From Macrophomina tecta (lineage: Eukaryota > Ascomycota > Dothideomycetes > Botryosphaeriales > Botryosphaeriaceae), in assembly GCA_024180945.1 (NCBI GenBank), contig JAKSGN010000039.1, positions 124,001 to 188,000 on the forward strand: DNA of 64,000 bases, given 5' to 3'. The stretch's first letter is position 1; the number at the start of each line of letters is the position of its first letter. This document shows positions 34,806-44,539 of this stretch, one piece after another. Below the pieces are notes generated by a model. It was not told the DNA's origin. It was given only the letters and a program-made list of their open reading frames with translations, and searched no databases. Both the position numbers and the translations under genes were made by a program.

Positions 34806-35796
34806 ATGGCACCTCATGAAGAACCCACCCCGGCGAAAGATATATGGTCTGCTGATGCATACGGAAACCAGGTGGCACCGTTTGTGGCAGCGCTGACGAG
34901 CAAGATTGTGGCCTGGCTGAACCCACAGCCGGACGGTGCGTCGTTGTGTGCCCTTACGCAGCGTAAACGACTTTGCGACGCTAACCAACTACATGAAGAT
35001 GAGATTCTCGACGTCGGTTGCGGCGAGGGCCCGCTGACGGCGAAGATTGCGCTCCATGTTAAGCGCATGGTTGGCGTCGATGCGTCGGCAAACATGATCG
35101 AGTCCTTTCGTCAGACCTTCCCGGACATCGACTCGCGCGTCGTCGATTGCCGTTTTCTCGATCGCGAGGCCAGCCTCTGCAATGGCACCTTTGACAAAGT
35201 CTTCTCCAACGCCGCTCTCCACTGGATCCTGCGTGACCCCAATACCCGCGCCAATACCATCAGGGGCTGCTTTGATGCCCTCAGGCCCGGCGGCCTGATG
35301 GTCAGCGAGTCGGGCGCACTGGGCAACGTGGCCGAGGTGCATGCCGCAATCATCGCCGCCCTCGCCCATCGGGGCGTTCCGATCGAGAAAGCCCGGGCTG
35401 CATCACCGTGGTGGTTCCCGAGTCTGGATGCGATGAGAGCGCTGGTCGAGAGCCAGGGCTTCCGCTGGCTCCGAGGAGAAGTCGAGCTGCGCCAAACGGA
35501 GCTGACGAGCGGCGACGCCGGGGGGATCAAGGGTTGGTAAGGCAATCCCCGCGAATCCCATGCGGAGCTTGACTGCTGAGTTTTCACCCAGGGTCCGGCT
35601 GTTCGGCGCCCCTTTCCTCGACTTACTAGCCACTGACGAACTGCGCGAATCTGCCGTTGCCGAAGTTGCCGAAGTGCTTGAAGGGGTGGGCAGGCGTCAA
35701 CACGACGGTGCCTTCACTATCAACTACATTCGTCTCCGTTTCGTCGCCCAGAAGCCAGAGGCCACCGGAACCCTCCGCCTGGCGGACGGTTCTTGA
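34806..35796 (+). CDS. Class I SAM methyltransferase (trans-aconitate methyltransferase-like)
   Basis: Three exons: 34806-34935, 34999-35536 and 35592-35796, giving 290 residues. Intron 1 (63 bp, GTGCGT...GCTAACC...AAG) is in frame and free of stops, so it can be mistaken for coding sequence; splicing gives NPQPDDEILDVGCGEG. Motif I is LDVGCGEGPLTAKIA, the acidic residue after strand 2 is in MVGVDASANMI, and VFSNAALHWILR with CFDALRPGGLMV are motifs IV and V. The start is the ATG in ACCATGGC rather than an upstream in-frame one. This group includes yeast Tmt1, known to methyl-esterify trans-aconitate and 3-isopropylmalate, which is notable because an isopropylmalate synthase and a homocitrate synthase paralogue lie nearby. 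It sits 407 bp after the FMN dehydrogenase on the same strand. Confidence 0.87.
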
Positions 35797-36856
35797 AGGC
35801 GATTCGTCTTGCCACCTGGTGAGCCGCCGCAGAGGGTTCTATATTGGGCCCCCAACACTAGATAGACTAGTATACCTTAGTCAGAAGCGGGCTGCGTCAA
35901 TGCAACATGATCCCTGGAAGAGCTTCGCTGGCTGTGCATGTTAGTAACCGTACCATACTAGACCTGCAAGGGGTGGATTCAGGCGCCGCTTGCCAACAAG
36001 CTACCCCGCTTGATCCCCACAGTACACCGTGACTCCTGCTTCCCGCTTTAGTTGGGACCGTGCAAGGTTGGCAAGGCTTGCGAGCCCGAGCAGATGGATA
36101 CTTTGAGCTCGGGTAGGCACGGGCCGCGCCCGGCTCTCGCGGTAGCAAGGGTTCATTTCATCGGTGACTCCGGGGTCGGCCTCTGCGTCGTGTTCGCGTA
36201 CATGGGGTGAACGCGTACATCCTGCATGACTCGCCCCGTGGAGTCGCTCTGCCGATAACGGCCGCTGTGCAATTGCCGCAGCCTGATTGGGTGCAGGCCT
36301 TGTTGGTCCGACCGTCGCCGTCGACTCGGTCCAGCTTGTTTCTGCGGCGTGTCCTGGCGGTGTATAAGCACTGCGACTATGCTGTTGTTGAACCAATGCC
36401 TCGTCGATAACGTTACGAGTCCGAGGAAATGCTGTTGGGATATCTGCATGAGATAATTAGCAATTCGTATGACAAAAAGCGCACCGTAATGAGTAAATAC
36501 TGTTAAGGCTCTTTTGCACACCAGAAACCCTTATAGGCGTCTATAATCATCTGCTTTTCTTCGGGCACTTTGGCCTGCATAACTTTTTTCTGCAAAAAGA
36601 AAAGGCAGAAAGAAGCAGCTTGAATGAAGCACGCGAGGCTGGAGCACCACGTGAAACTAACGAGTTCCTGCTGTACCCGCCATTGAAGGACGGAAGCAAA
36701 GAATTGATTACCCAGCCGCTCATAAAACGGCAAAGCGTTGCACCTCTCGCCTGTCTGCCGATGTCGGAGTGCTCAGGCAACCACTATAACGGACACCGAA
36801 CGCTGAGCTACTGACCACTGCACCCCTTTGTTCACTTCCCTAAACTGCACGCTGTG
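35797..36856. other. Intergenic region without a supported gene
   Basis: About 1.06 kb. Minus-strand frames at 36001-36521 and 36503-36780 have low complexity and no domain. The right end should hold the MFS promoter; no clear TATA box was identified. Confidence 0.45.
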
Positions 36857-38629
36857 ATGGCTGCAAATGCTCGATGCCAAACTGCCGCTGAAAGCGGTGT
36901 CTCTGAAAATTGGACGCCCCCAGCAGCGTGGTCAACGGTACGCCCAAACGCTTAACCAAGAGCGAACACTGTCCTTTGGTTAATTTCAGTCGTAGAAGAG
37001 AAAGGCCTTCATTGTTGCTGCCGGCATCGCCGTTGTAGTCAACAGCACACTTGGTTCCGCGCTCCCAAGCGGCGCCTCCTCTTTTATGGCTGATGACTTC
37101 CAAATATCAAACGCTCAACAACTCACGCTGCCCATGACATGTTACCTCATTGGATACATCCTCGGCCCTGTCGTCTTTGGACCTCTGTCCGAGACTTACG
37201 GTAGACGACCGGTCATGCTATCCACCTTCGCCGGGTACACCACCTTCACCATGGCGTGTGCGCTTGCTCCCAACTTCGCTGCCCTCGTTGTCTTCCGTCT
37301 CCTCACGGGCATCTTTGCGTCGGCCCCTACTGCTGTGGTTGGGGGGCTTTATGCCGATATATTCCCCAGCCCCAAGGCTCGCGGGAGATCCATGGCGGGC
37401 TTCATGGCGGTACGTCAGCCCTTCTTCCCGACCACCTCTTCCTAATGCCAGCATCGTACACAGGCAACGACGCTGGGGCCTACGTTAGGACCTGTCATCT
37501 CTGGATACTTATCTGTTCATGGCTGGAGGTGGACATACTGGGCGAGTCTGATCATTGCAGGCGCTACATGGCCTCTACTCGTCTTCCTCCCAGGTGAGCA
37601 CTCTTTGCTTGAGCTTCTTCATATTAACTCATCCCCCCTGTCCCGTACTAATAACCTCATACAGAGACTTACGTTCTCGTACTTCGACAGCAAGCCTCTC
37701 GCAAAGAACTCGCGGAGGGAGTTACGAGCAGCAACAACATCGCTGCTGCCGAGATAAACGCAGGACCCAGCGCCCGCCAGCTGATAACCAGGGTCCTCAC
37801 GCGGCCCTTACGTATGATCTATTCCGAGAGCATCGTCCTTTTTTCCTGCATATACCTTTCACTCATCTACTCCATCTTCTACTTGTTTTTCGAAGCCTAC
37901 CCAATTGTATTCCAGGGTAAGGCCATAAATCACTGGGCGTAAATGCTCCCTCTGTTATTTCGCTGCTGATACTCCTCTTTCTAAATAGGGGTGTATGGCA
38001 TGACTCCAGGACAGTCAGGCCTCGCATTCATTCCAAGTACGTAGTAAGCCCACCGAGCGCGTGAAAAGAGTCCCTCGTCCACTAAGAATCCCCCAATCAC
38101 AGTCGCAGTCGGTGCTCTCCTATCCTTCGTCGTCTATCTCGCCTATGACAATATCTTCCAGCGGGCGCAGGCATCCGGAAAAGCGTGGACATCAGTGGAG
38201 GAATACCGGCGGCTGCCACTCGCTTGCCTCGGCGGTCCGCTATACACAGCCTCGGTCTTCATGCTGGCATGGACGGCGCGGCGCTCGGTTCACTGGATCG
38301 TGCCCATGCTGGCCGGGTTGCCCTTCGGCATCGGCTTCCTGCTCATTTTCATGGCGCTGATCAACTACCTCACCGACGCGTACGGCGCCTTTGCCGCCAG
38401 CGCCCTGGCCGCCGCCAGCTGCACGCGCAGTGTCTCGGGCGCCCTGTTACCCCTCGCAGCGGACCCTATGTACACCAGCTTGGGTATCCAGTGGGCAACC
38501 AGCCTCCTGGCTTTTCTGAGCGCCGGGATGATTTTGATACCCTTTGGCTTCATCTGGGGTGGAGAGCATCTAAGAGCGAATAGCAAGTTTAGCCAGTCCC
38601 TAAATTTGGATAAGAACGGCGATAAATAG
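36857..38629 (+). CDS. MFS transporter, DHA1 drug:H+ antiporter-like
   Basis: Six exons: 36857-36937, 36996-37409, 37464-37593, 37665-37916, 37989-38036 and 38103-38629, in frame, 483 residues. Exon 1 codes a short cytoplasmic tail ending ENWTPPAAWST; splicing to KRKAFIVAAGIAVV starts helix 1. The DHA1 signature between helices 2 and 3 reads GPLSETYGRRPVML, and motif C in helix 5 reads LGPTLGPVISGYLSVHGWRW, an antiporter feature. The central loop (ETYVLVLRQQASRKELAE) and GVYGMTPGQSGLAFIP before helix 8 are typical of fungal multidrug and polyamine DHA1 members. The expected place is the plasma membrane, acting as an exporter. In this context it could export the product of the neighbouring pathway, but specificity is unknown. 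Confidence 0.88.
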
Positions 38630-39904
38630 CCTAGAGTTAGCTTAATTCATAGCACCTCCAAGATAAGGGCTATTATATACAATCACATTTGTTCTTGTTC
38701 AAGTTTGGGCACTTATGCGCCGTAATTACTTTTAAGAACAATAACAGAAGAGGAGGGAAACGAGGTACAAAATAACAAAATTCACCTACCATTTATTCAC
38801 CTGAAATACTTTTTAACTCTCCGGACTGCATCCGCAAAGTGACCAGCTATAAGCACATGGACTTCGACTGATAGAGACGATGTAATATAGATCTAAAGAA
38901 GCGGAAATTGGGATCCCGGCCATCAGAAGCCGTCTTAAACGCTTGTCGATTGTAGAGTTCTTCCAGACGGCTTCAATAGTCTGAGCTGAGGTGCCCACGT
39001 TTCCGAAACTGACGTGCCGCCAGGAACATTTCTTATGATGTGACGTTGGTCGCGGTCTCATGATTAATCGCGACCTCACTGCCCTATTGTCCTTTGAATT
39101 GTTATGGAGCGTGGAGCTGAATAGTGTTGTCAACTCCATATACTGACAGTAGTACGGTTTTTAGCGTGCTTGTCCCCGCAGTTAGCTTTGAGATCTGGCA
39201 CGTTTCATGACCGTGACTAGGCTGGGGCTTGAAATCATGGTGAGGGAAATGAGGAATAAGCAGATTCCTAAAATAACCTGCCGCATTGTTATCGTCGCCG
39301 CTCTCACTGGAGCTCGTGTTCATGACAATCGAAGTCGGATGGATAATGTTCCATGAATCGTGCCATATTCTGCCTTGCTTTATACAGGCTGCTATGCCCC
39401 AGTTGAAACATTTGTGTCATATCCTGGCAAATCCACGCGGAGTCTGCAGCTTACCAAGTCTACTCGGAGGATATTAATATGATGGTCTTGCCTGGAAGTC
39501 AGCATATTCCCGAGCCGGATGCTCTAAGGGAAGGGCTCAAGTGGAAATATTACTGTGGTCAAGGCCTTGGCCTACAATCGCGGGCATGTTTATCCACGGA
39601 TCCGTCATGTCTTTTCTGCCCGAGGAAGTAGATTGCTGGGATTGTAGAAGACAGCAAATCTCGCTTTATATCTTAATGTGAGAGCTCCGGAATGGCACGA
39701 GATATTTGACCTTCATATGAGAGGCACATAAAATACTGTATGGCTTTAGCCATGGATCCTTCCCAGAGCTAAGTTTGCTATGGGCGAAAGGGACTATCAT
39801 GGCCTCTCTCAAGTCCAGTTCTGAACCCAAGGTTTGTGCCATACGCCTAAGTATTTATATAGATTGCAGCAGGCAGAATTTGGAACATCGCTGGCTACCA
39901 AGAA
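38630..39904. other. AT-richer intergenic region
   Basis: About 1.3 kb without a supported gene. A minus-strand frame at 38813-39139 (108 codons) has no recognisable domain or homologous pattern. Base composition is clearly richer in AT than the genes, with scattered TTAATAT and AAATATT words. Confidence 0.45.
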
Positions 39905-40479
39905 TCACAGTCTCTCTCCCGCTCCATCCGACTCGGCTGGTGTGCGCATGCCGTTTACCCTTGCCAGGCCCTCTGCGATACACATGTATTCGTCTTCAGG
40001 ATCCACTTCAAAATCAAATCTGCAAAGGTCTTCCTTGAAGGGGAAAAGATATGTTTGGGTGACCCTTGAGAAGTTAAGACAGTCAGCAACAATCTGAAAT
40101 GGCTACTGTGTGGTACAGACGCAGACTGTGTGGAGTACTCTCAGCCCCACCGCTCTGAAGCTAAACTCACCACTCGTGCTCTTTGCTGGCTTGGTATGCC
40201 TCCAGCGCAGCTCGATTCTCATGATAACTTAGCAATGCGAATTCAAAGCCCTTGCTTCTCTCGATTGGATCTGTAATCGATGGGCCTCCAACTATAAGAC
40301 GATCATCTTTGACATAGGACAAGTTCTTGAGCTTTTTCAGCTCTCGGACAAAGGTGTCCTTGTGCTCTTTTGTTACGTCCGCTCGAAATCTGAAGAAGAC
40401 TTGACGGCACACAATGTTAGCTATTCTCTATAGTGGTAAAGGAACCGGTGGGTCACCAACCCATATGAATGATAGTCAT
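39905..40479 (-). CDS. Stress-responsive A/B barrel (Dabb) domain protein
   Basis: Three exons: 40479-40461 (19 bp), 40399-40171 and 40064-39905, giving 135 residues. Splicing gives MTIIHMVFFRFRADV at the start and HEWVTQTYLFPFKEDLCRFD late, both typical of single Dabb domains (ferredoxin-like, dimeric alpha/beta barrel). The stretch LIVGGPSITDPIERSKGFEF and an Ala/Tyr-rich helix (RAALEAYQASKEHEW) complete the fold. Members range from stress proteins to small cyclases and isomerases such as olivetolic acid cyclase; no function is proven for most fungal copies. The last about 15 residues (after GLARVNG) are polar and probably disordered. It lies antisense to the MFS gene and upstream of a broken transporter. 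Confidence 0.85.
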
Positions 40480-41100
40480 TTTGCGTATGCAATGAAGAAA
40501 CCTGACGCAGTATCGCACAATATGGATGGCGCAATGCGAATGGATGGCCGGGGCTTCTTGATTCTCTGATCTCGATCTTTGACTGAGGCGTGACAGTAAT
40601 GTAGCGTAAACGGAACTTGGAACAAGGGACTGACAGAGATGTCTTCAGTGGAGCAACGCAGGCTACGGTCTCCTGCCGATCGGGAAAGTTGCGATGACTG
40701 ACCGGCCCGATGCCGATGCCACAGAGTGGGCCCGGGCTTCAGACGGAGCCGCTAAAGAAGTAAACTACAACGCCAAGGAGGCTAAGACGAATGGATCAGG
40801 GTGGTTTGTGGGGAAGACATGGTTGATACCGCTCCACATGGGAGATACTGGCTTCTCCGCTTCGGAATATGGCAAGTGCGGATGTGCGAGTACATGTACC
40901 CTTGCTGCTAACAGCGCACTCAAATCCGGTACTAGCACTTTATATCAGCTTGTGGCGAAACCGTTGCTAATGAAGCCGACGAAGCAACTTGCCCGCCTTA
41001 TTTCCCTATCCATATTATTCCCTGAGATCATCTTCATTTTGCTCGACCTAACTTCAGGAAATTTGTATCCATCATGATTTCTGCTCATAGCCCTTTTGAT
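40480..41100. other. Intergenic region
   Basis: No supported gene. A 127-codon plus-strand frame at 40694-41077 has no domain, no splice pattern and ordinary composition, so I leave it out. The Dabb promoter lies at the left end. Confidence 0.4.
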
Positions 41101-41129
41101 ACCGACAAAGCCAAGCTAAATGTGGTGCA

Positions 41130-41880
41130 TGGCCTGCTGGTGCTTCATATATGCTTTGACGGGCGTTACGAAGGTTTCAGCAGGACTATACGCGATCTGT
41201 CTTTCCTCTGTTTTGTCGAGGCAGCCTTCTATCGTATGTGTTCCCGTTGCTCGCTCTTGGTGCGGCAACATGCTCATTGTACTTGGTTCAGCGGGCGCTC
41301 TCTTCCACATTTTATGTTGGAACAAGTGATGTGACAGCTTATTCAGTAGTAATGGGATGAATTGGCATGGTGTCGGAGGAGGGCGGCCGTGGAGTGGCCT
41401 TTTATCCTCTCTTGAATAGGTTACACTTGGCGAAAGCCAAATACACGTGATTGATCCAACATTTTACCCTCGTTTAAGCGCTCAGGAATGGGTCTACGGA
41501 GCGCAATACATTTCTCTGCCACAAAGCTTGGTAGCGTTTTCTCCGGCCTGATCGATGCTGGAGTCCAGTACGGCCTAGATGGTGCGCACGGCATGCTAGC
41601 TCGGAGAGGGTTGTTCATTATCGAAGGATCTATTACCGTCTTCATTGCGTTATGTGCCTTACTTATCCTGGCAGATTGGCCCTCAACTACACGGTCACTA
41701 TCTCCAACTGAGCGTGCTGTGGCCGAGTGGCTAGTGGGAAGGGATGCAGGTCAGGCCGATGAGGATGACGAGCGCTGGAGCTACGGCTTCAAGGTCGCCT
41801 TCAAAGACTGGCGCATTTACGTCTTTGCCGCCATGTTCTTCTGTCTCTAATTTGCCAGTGCGACATCCAATTTCTTCCTT
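41130..41880 (+). pseudogene. Broken MFS transporter fragment (allantoate/anion:cation symporter-like)
   Basis: The clear part is 41470-41880: FKRSGMGLRSAIHFSATKLG, FSGLIDAGVQYGLDG and then LFIIEGSITVFIALCALLIL, as in helices 5-6 of fungal allantoate/vitamin permeases, followed by the central loop TRSLSPTERAVAEWL and DAGQADEDDERW and KVAFKDWRIYVFAAMFF. It then hits TAA at 41848; the following FASATSNFF would continue the family, but the sequence changes soon after. A possible helix 4 (DLSFLCFVEAAFY) lies near 41195-41235 in another frame. Between them a copy of the 3' end of the Ldh_2 gene (41322-41470) is inserted. The expected GWRW before LFIIEG is missing. So the gene is truncated at both ends, interrupted and stopped. 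Confidence 0.7.
41322..41470 (+). repeat. Diverged duplicate of the 3' end of the Ldh_2 gene
   Basis: 41322-41362 matches 43545-43585, the last codons of the Ldh_2 gene, at about 38 of 41 bases (GACAGCTTATTCAGTAGTAA is shared exactly). Further on, CACGTGATTGATCCAACATTTTACCCTCG near 41446 parallels CACGTGATTAATCTAATATA near 43682 at the same relative distance. Differences include G-to-A and C-to-T changes in the 43.6-kb copy. This is a short segmental copy lying inside a dead transporter gene. Confidence 0.65.
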
Positions 41881-42517
41881 TCTGAAGAAGAGGGCGAGGC
41901 GCACAGCGTTGCTTTCCGGTGTGAAATTGCCGCATCCGATTAAGTTGGGACCGGCCGCCCGGCTGGAAATCGGCCGTAGTGGATCTTTGCATTTCTGCCG
42001 AGCCGCTGTACTGGAGGCGTCACCTCCCGAAAAGGAGCATGATTGCGAAGGTTTGCGTCCGGAGCAATGGCAGGTGAGGGCATGGATGCGTGTGATTTTG
42101 GAAAGTCACCGTGGCTCTTCCGCTTGAGCCCCGGGAGGGTGTAATGGTATGCGGTTCCGCTTTGGATACCGTATTAACGCAGGAGGAAAGCGAGTGACGT
42201 CAGCCCAGTTACGGCAAGTTGGAGGGATGCTTGAAATCCAGACCGCATCCGTTGCGTCATAGCCGTGGTTCGGAGCTCTGCCGGGGCCCACAGTGCGGGG
42301 AGGAGGGTGAGGGGTATTTGATCGGCACAAGGCCGACTTTTGTCTCCACGGGCCAATCCCGCAGGGAAAAGTTCCAGCCGCAGCTTATGGGCTGCTGCTT
42401 CTTGATATCAGATTGATTGACCACAGACACCGCGTCTTAGCCGATCAGCGCGTCCTACTTTACCCGGTCCTGCATCTTTGTGAGCTCTTCACATCTTCCA
42501 GTTATTTTTGGACAACC
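41881..42517. other. Spacer between MFS remnant and Ldh_2 gene
   Basis: About 640 bp. Apart from residual decay of the transporter at the left end I see no coding sequence. The Ldh_2 promoter should lie in the right half. Confidence 0.4.
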
Positions 42518-43590
42518 ATGGCTCCTGAGACACGCTACTACGTGAAACCCAGCGACGCTGAGAGGTTCGCTCAATCGCTGCTAGTCAAGGCAGGCTTGCC
42601 CGACGAACACGCGCTTCTTATGGCGAAATGTCTAGTACAGGCGGACACCCGCGGCGTGGTAAGTTGCGCTCCTCCTCCCCCTCCTCTGAATATTGCTCGC
42701 GCTGAACTTTGGCTTGCCAGGATACACATGGAATGGCGAGACTCCAGCAGTACATGGAGCGCGTAAGCAGCGGCCTGGTCAATGCGAAGCCAAACCTGAA
42801 AATCTCGGAGAAGACGCCAGTTGCAGCTCATTTGGACGGCGACAATGGGTTCGGTTTCATTGTCGCGTCCAAAGGCATGGAAGATGCGGTCCGGCGCGCT
42901 CAGAGGTACGGCATCGGTATAGTCACGGCGAATCACTCGAACCACTTTGGTATGGGCGCCACCTACGTTCTTCAAGCCTTGGAGGCTGGCATGATCTCTC
43001 TTGTCTTCACCAATTCCGCGAAGCAGATGCCCCCATTCGGCGGCAAGGAAACGCTGCTGGGCATCTCACCATTCGCTGCCGGTGCCCCAAGCAAGAACGA
43101 GGTACCATACATCTTGGACATGGCTCCTTCTGTCGTTGCTAAGGGCAAGATTCGCCGAGCTGCGCGCAGAGGAGAGAAGATCCCGCTGGGATGGGCTTAC
43201 GATAAGGACGGAAAGCCAACCGAAGATCCGAACGTCGCCCTGAATGGATCAATGGCTCCAATTGGCGGACCTAAAGGCTCTGGAATCGCGATACTGATGG
43301 ACATCATGTCAGGTGCACTATCCGGTGCTGCTTTCGGTGGGGAGGTTGGTGATCAATACAAGGAAGCGCGCCCTCAGAACGTCGGCCACTGCTTCATTGC
43401 CATCAAGCCTGATGTCTTCGTGTCTTCGGATGAGTTCCGCTCCCGAATGGATACACTGGCTCAGCGTGTGCACGGTGTGGCTCCAGCAGAGGGTTTCGAG
43501 GAAGTGCTGTTCCCTGGCGAGCCGGAGCACAGACTTGCTGTTAGAACAAGTGATGGGACAGCTTATTCAGTAGTAAAAGGCATTGATTAG
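42518..43590 (+). CDS. Malate/L-lactate dehydrogenase family oxidoreductase (Ldh_2)
   Basis: Two exons, 42518-42658 and 42721-43590 (GTAAGT donor, TTGCCAG acceptor), giving 336 residues, the usual length. The NAD(P)H-dependent Ldh_2 fold (not related to classic LDH) is recognised by ADTRGVDTHGMARLQQYM across the splice site (catalytic His), TANHSNHFGMGATYVLQA, VFTNSAKQMPPFGGKETLLG, NPFA-like SPFAAGAPSKN, PIGGPKGSGIAILMDIMSGALSG and the C-terminal ERVHG-like QRVHGVAPAEG and FPGEPEHR. Members reduce 2-oxo acids or cyclic imines: malate, ureidoglycolate, 2,3-diketogulonate or delta1-piperideine-2-carboxylate. Which one applies cannot be told. It is the last intact gene before the RIP-mutated repeats begin, about 100-150 bp after its stop codon. 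Confidence 0.9.
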
Positions 43591-44059
43591 CATGAAGAGG
43601 AAGAGGGTTGGTAACCCGACCGCCTCTTATACGAGTGATTATAGCTAAGCGATATGGTATAATAATAAGGAGACCTTAAAACACGTGATTAATCTAATAT
43701 ACCCCCTTTACGTACTGCCTGATTGGGGAGTAGGTAATAAAAAGAAGGTAGAAGCGAGTATTAAAGTCGTATATATATATAAGAAAAAAGAATACTTAAG
43801 CACCGCTAGAAGTTAAACTCGAAAGCTTTCTAAAAATTACGTAGTAAGAGGTATAGTATAGAAAAGAGATATAACCGGGTTAGAATAGTAGAGCTATAAT
43901 GCTTTATAGTAACCTATATACTATAATAGAAGAAGATTTAGCTAGAATAATATAATTAATAGTAAAAACTTCGGGGGAGTCTAGGAAGACTTATACCTAC
44001 GTAGGTATAAGTTTCCTATTAACGTAAGCGAATAGTAAGGGTTGCGCCTTATCTTATAT
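43591..44059. other. Border of the transposon island; RIP-mutated DNA of unknown origin
   Basis: Base use changes abruptly after about 43640: CA and TG nearly vanish and TA rises. No reading frame or family can be seen in this piece. By position it may be the LTR or 3' part of the Copia remnant that follows on the minus strand. Confidence 0.5.
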
Positions 44060-44345
44060 AAGAAAATAAGTAGAATAAAGTTAGTTATAGAGTAGTAAGA
44101 GTCTAATAGCCGTAACGAATTAAGCGTGCTTTTAGCGAGATAAGGCTTTAGTTAAACCATCTACTAATATTACTACTATAGACGTTTATTAGAGGTATAT
44201 ATTATCTACTTAGACTTTCTAGCGCAGCTAATAGTAGTAAATATCTATATAACGTAGCTTAGTATTAAGTTTATTAACATTTTCTTATATAAGGCGAAGC
44301 GTCTGCTTATTATCACACTAAATATTAATTTAATAGTATTACGAT
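44060..44345 (-). mobile_element. Copia-type retrotransposon remnant (RNase H end), RIP-mutated
   Basis: Reading the minus strand from about 44318 gives CDNKQTLRLI, then KLRYIDIYYY, then VDGLTKALSR and KHA, with TAA/TAG at most Trp and Gln positions. This is the C-terminal end of a Ty1/Copia polyprotein (compare the usual CDNQ-T and ADGLTKAL motifs). No longer open frame or LTR pair could be defined. Confidence 0.65.
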
Positions 44346-44539
44346 ACTAGCTAGAGGGGACGGAGGAAGAATAGCCCTACTCTCTAAAAAAGGCCCTAAC
44401 CCCTCGGGGCGGGAAATTCTTAGTCCGGATTACGCCCTAAAGGATAGAAGGTGGATCTATTATCTAGCGTACTAACTATAGATTACTCGACTTACTAGAT
44501 TACAGTAAGCTAGCTAATAATCCACCGTAATCTAACTAA

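Noticed and set aside
40694..41077. 127-codon plus-strand open frame
   Set aside because: No recognisable domain or splice pattern; overlaps promoter DNA of the Dabb gene.
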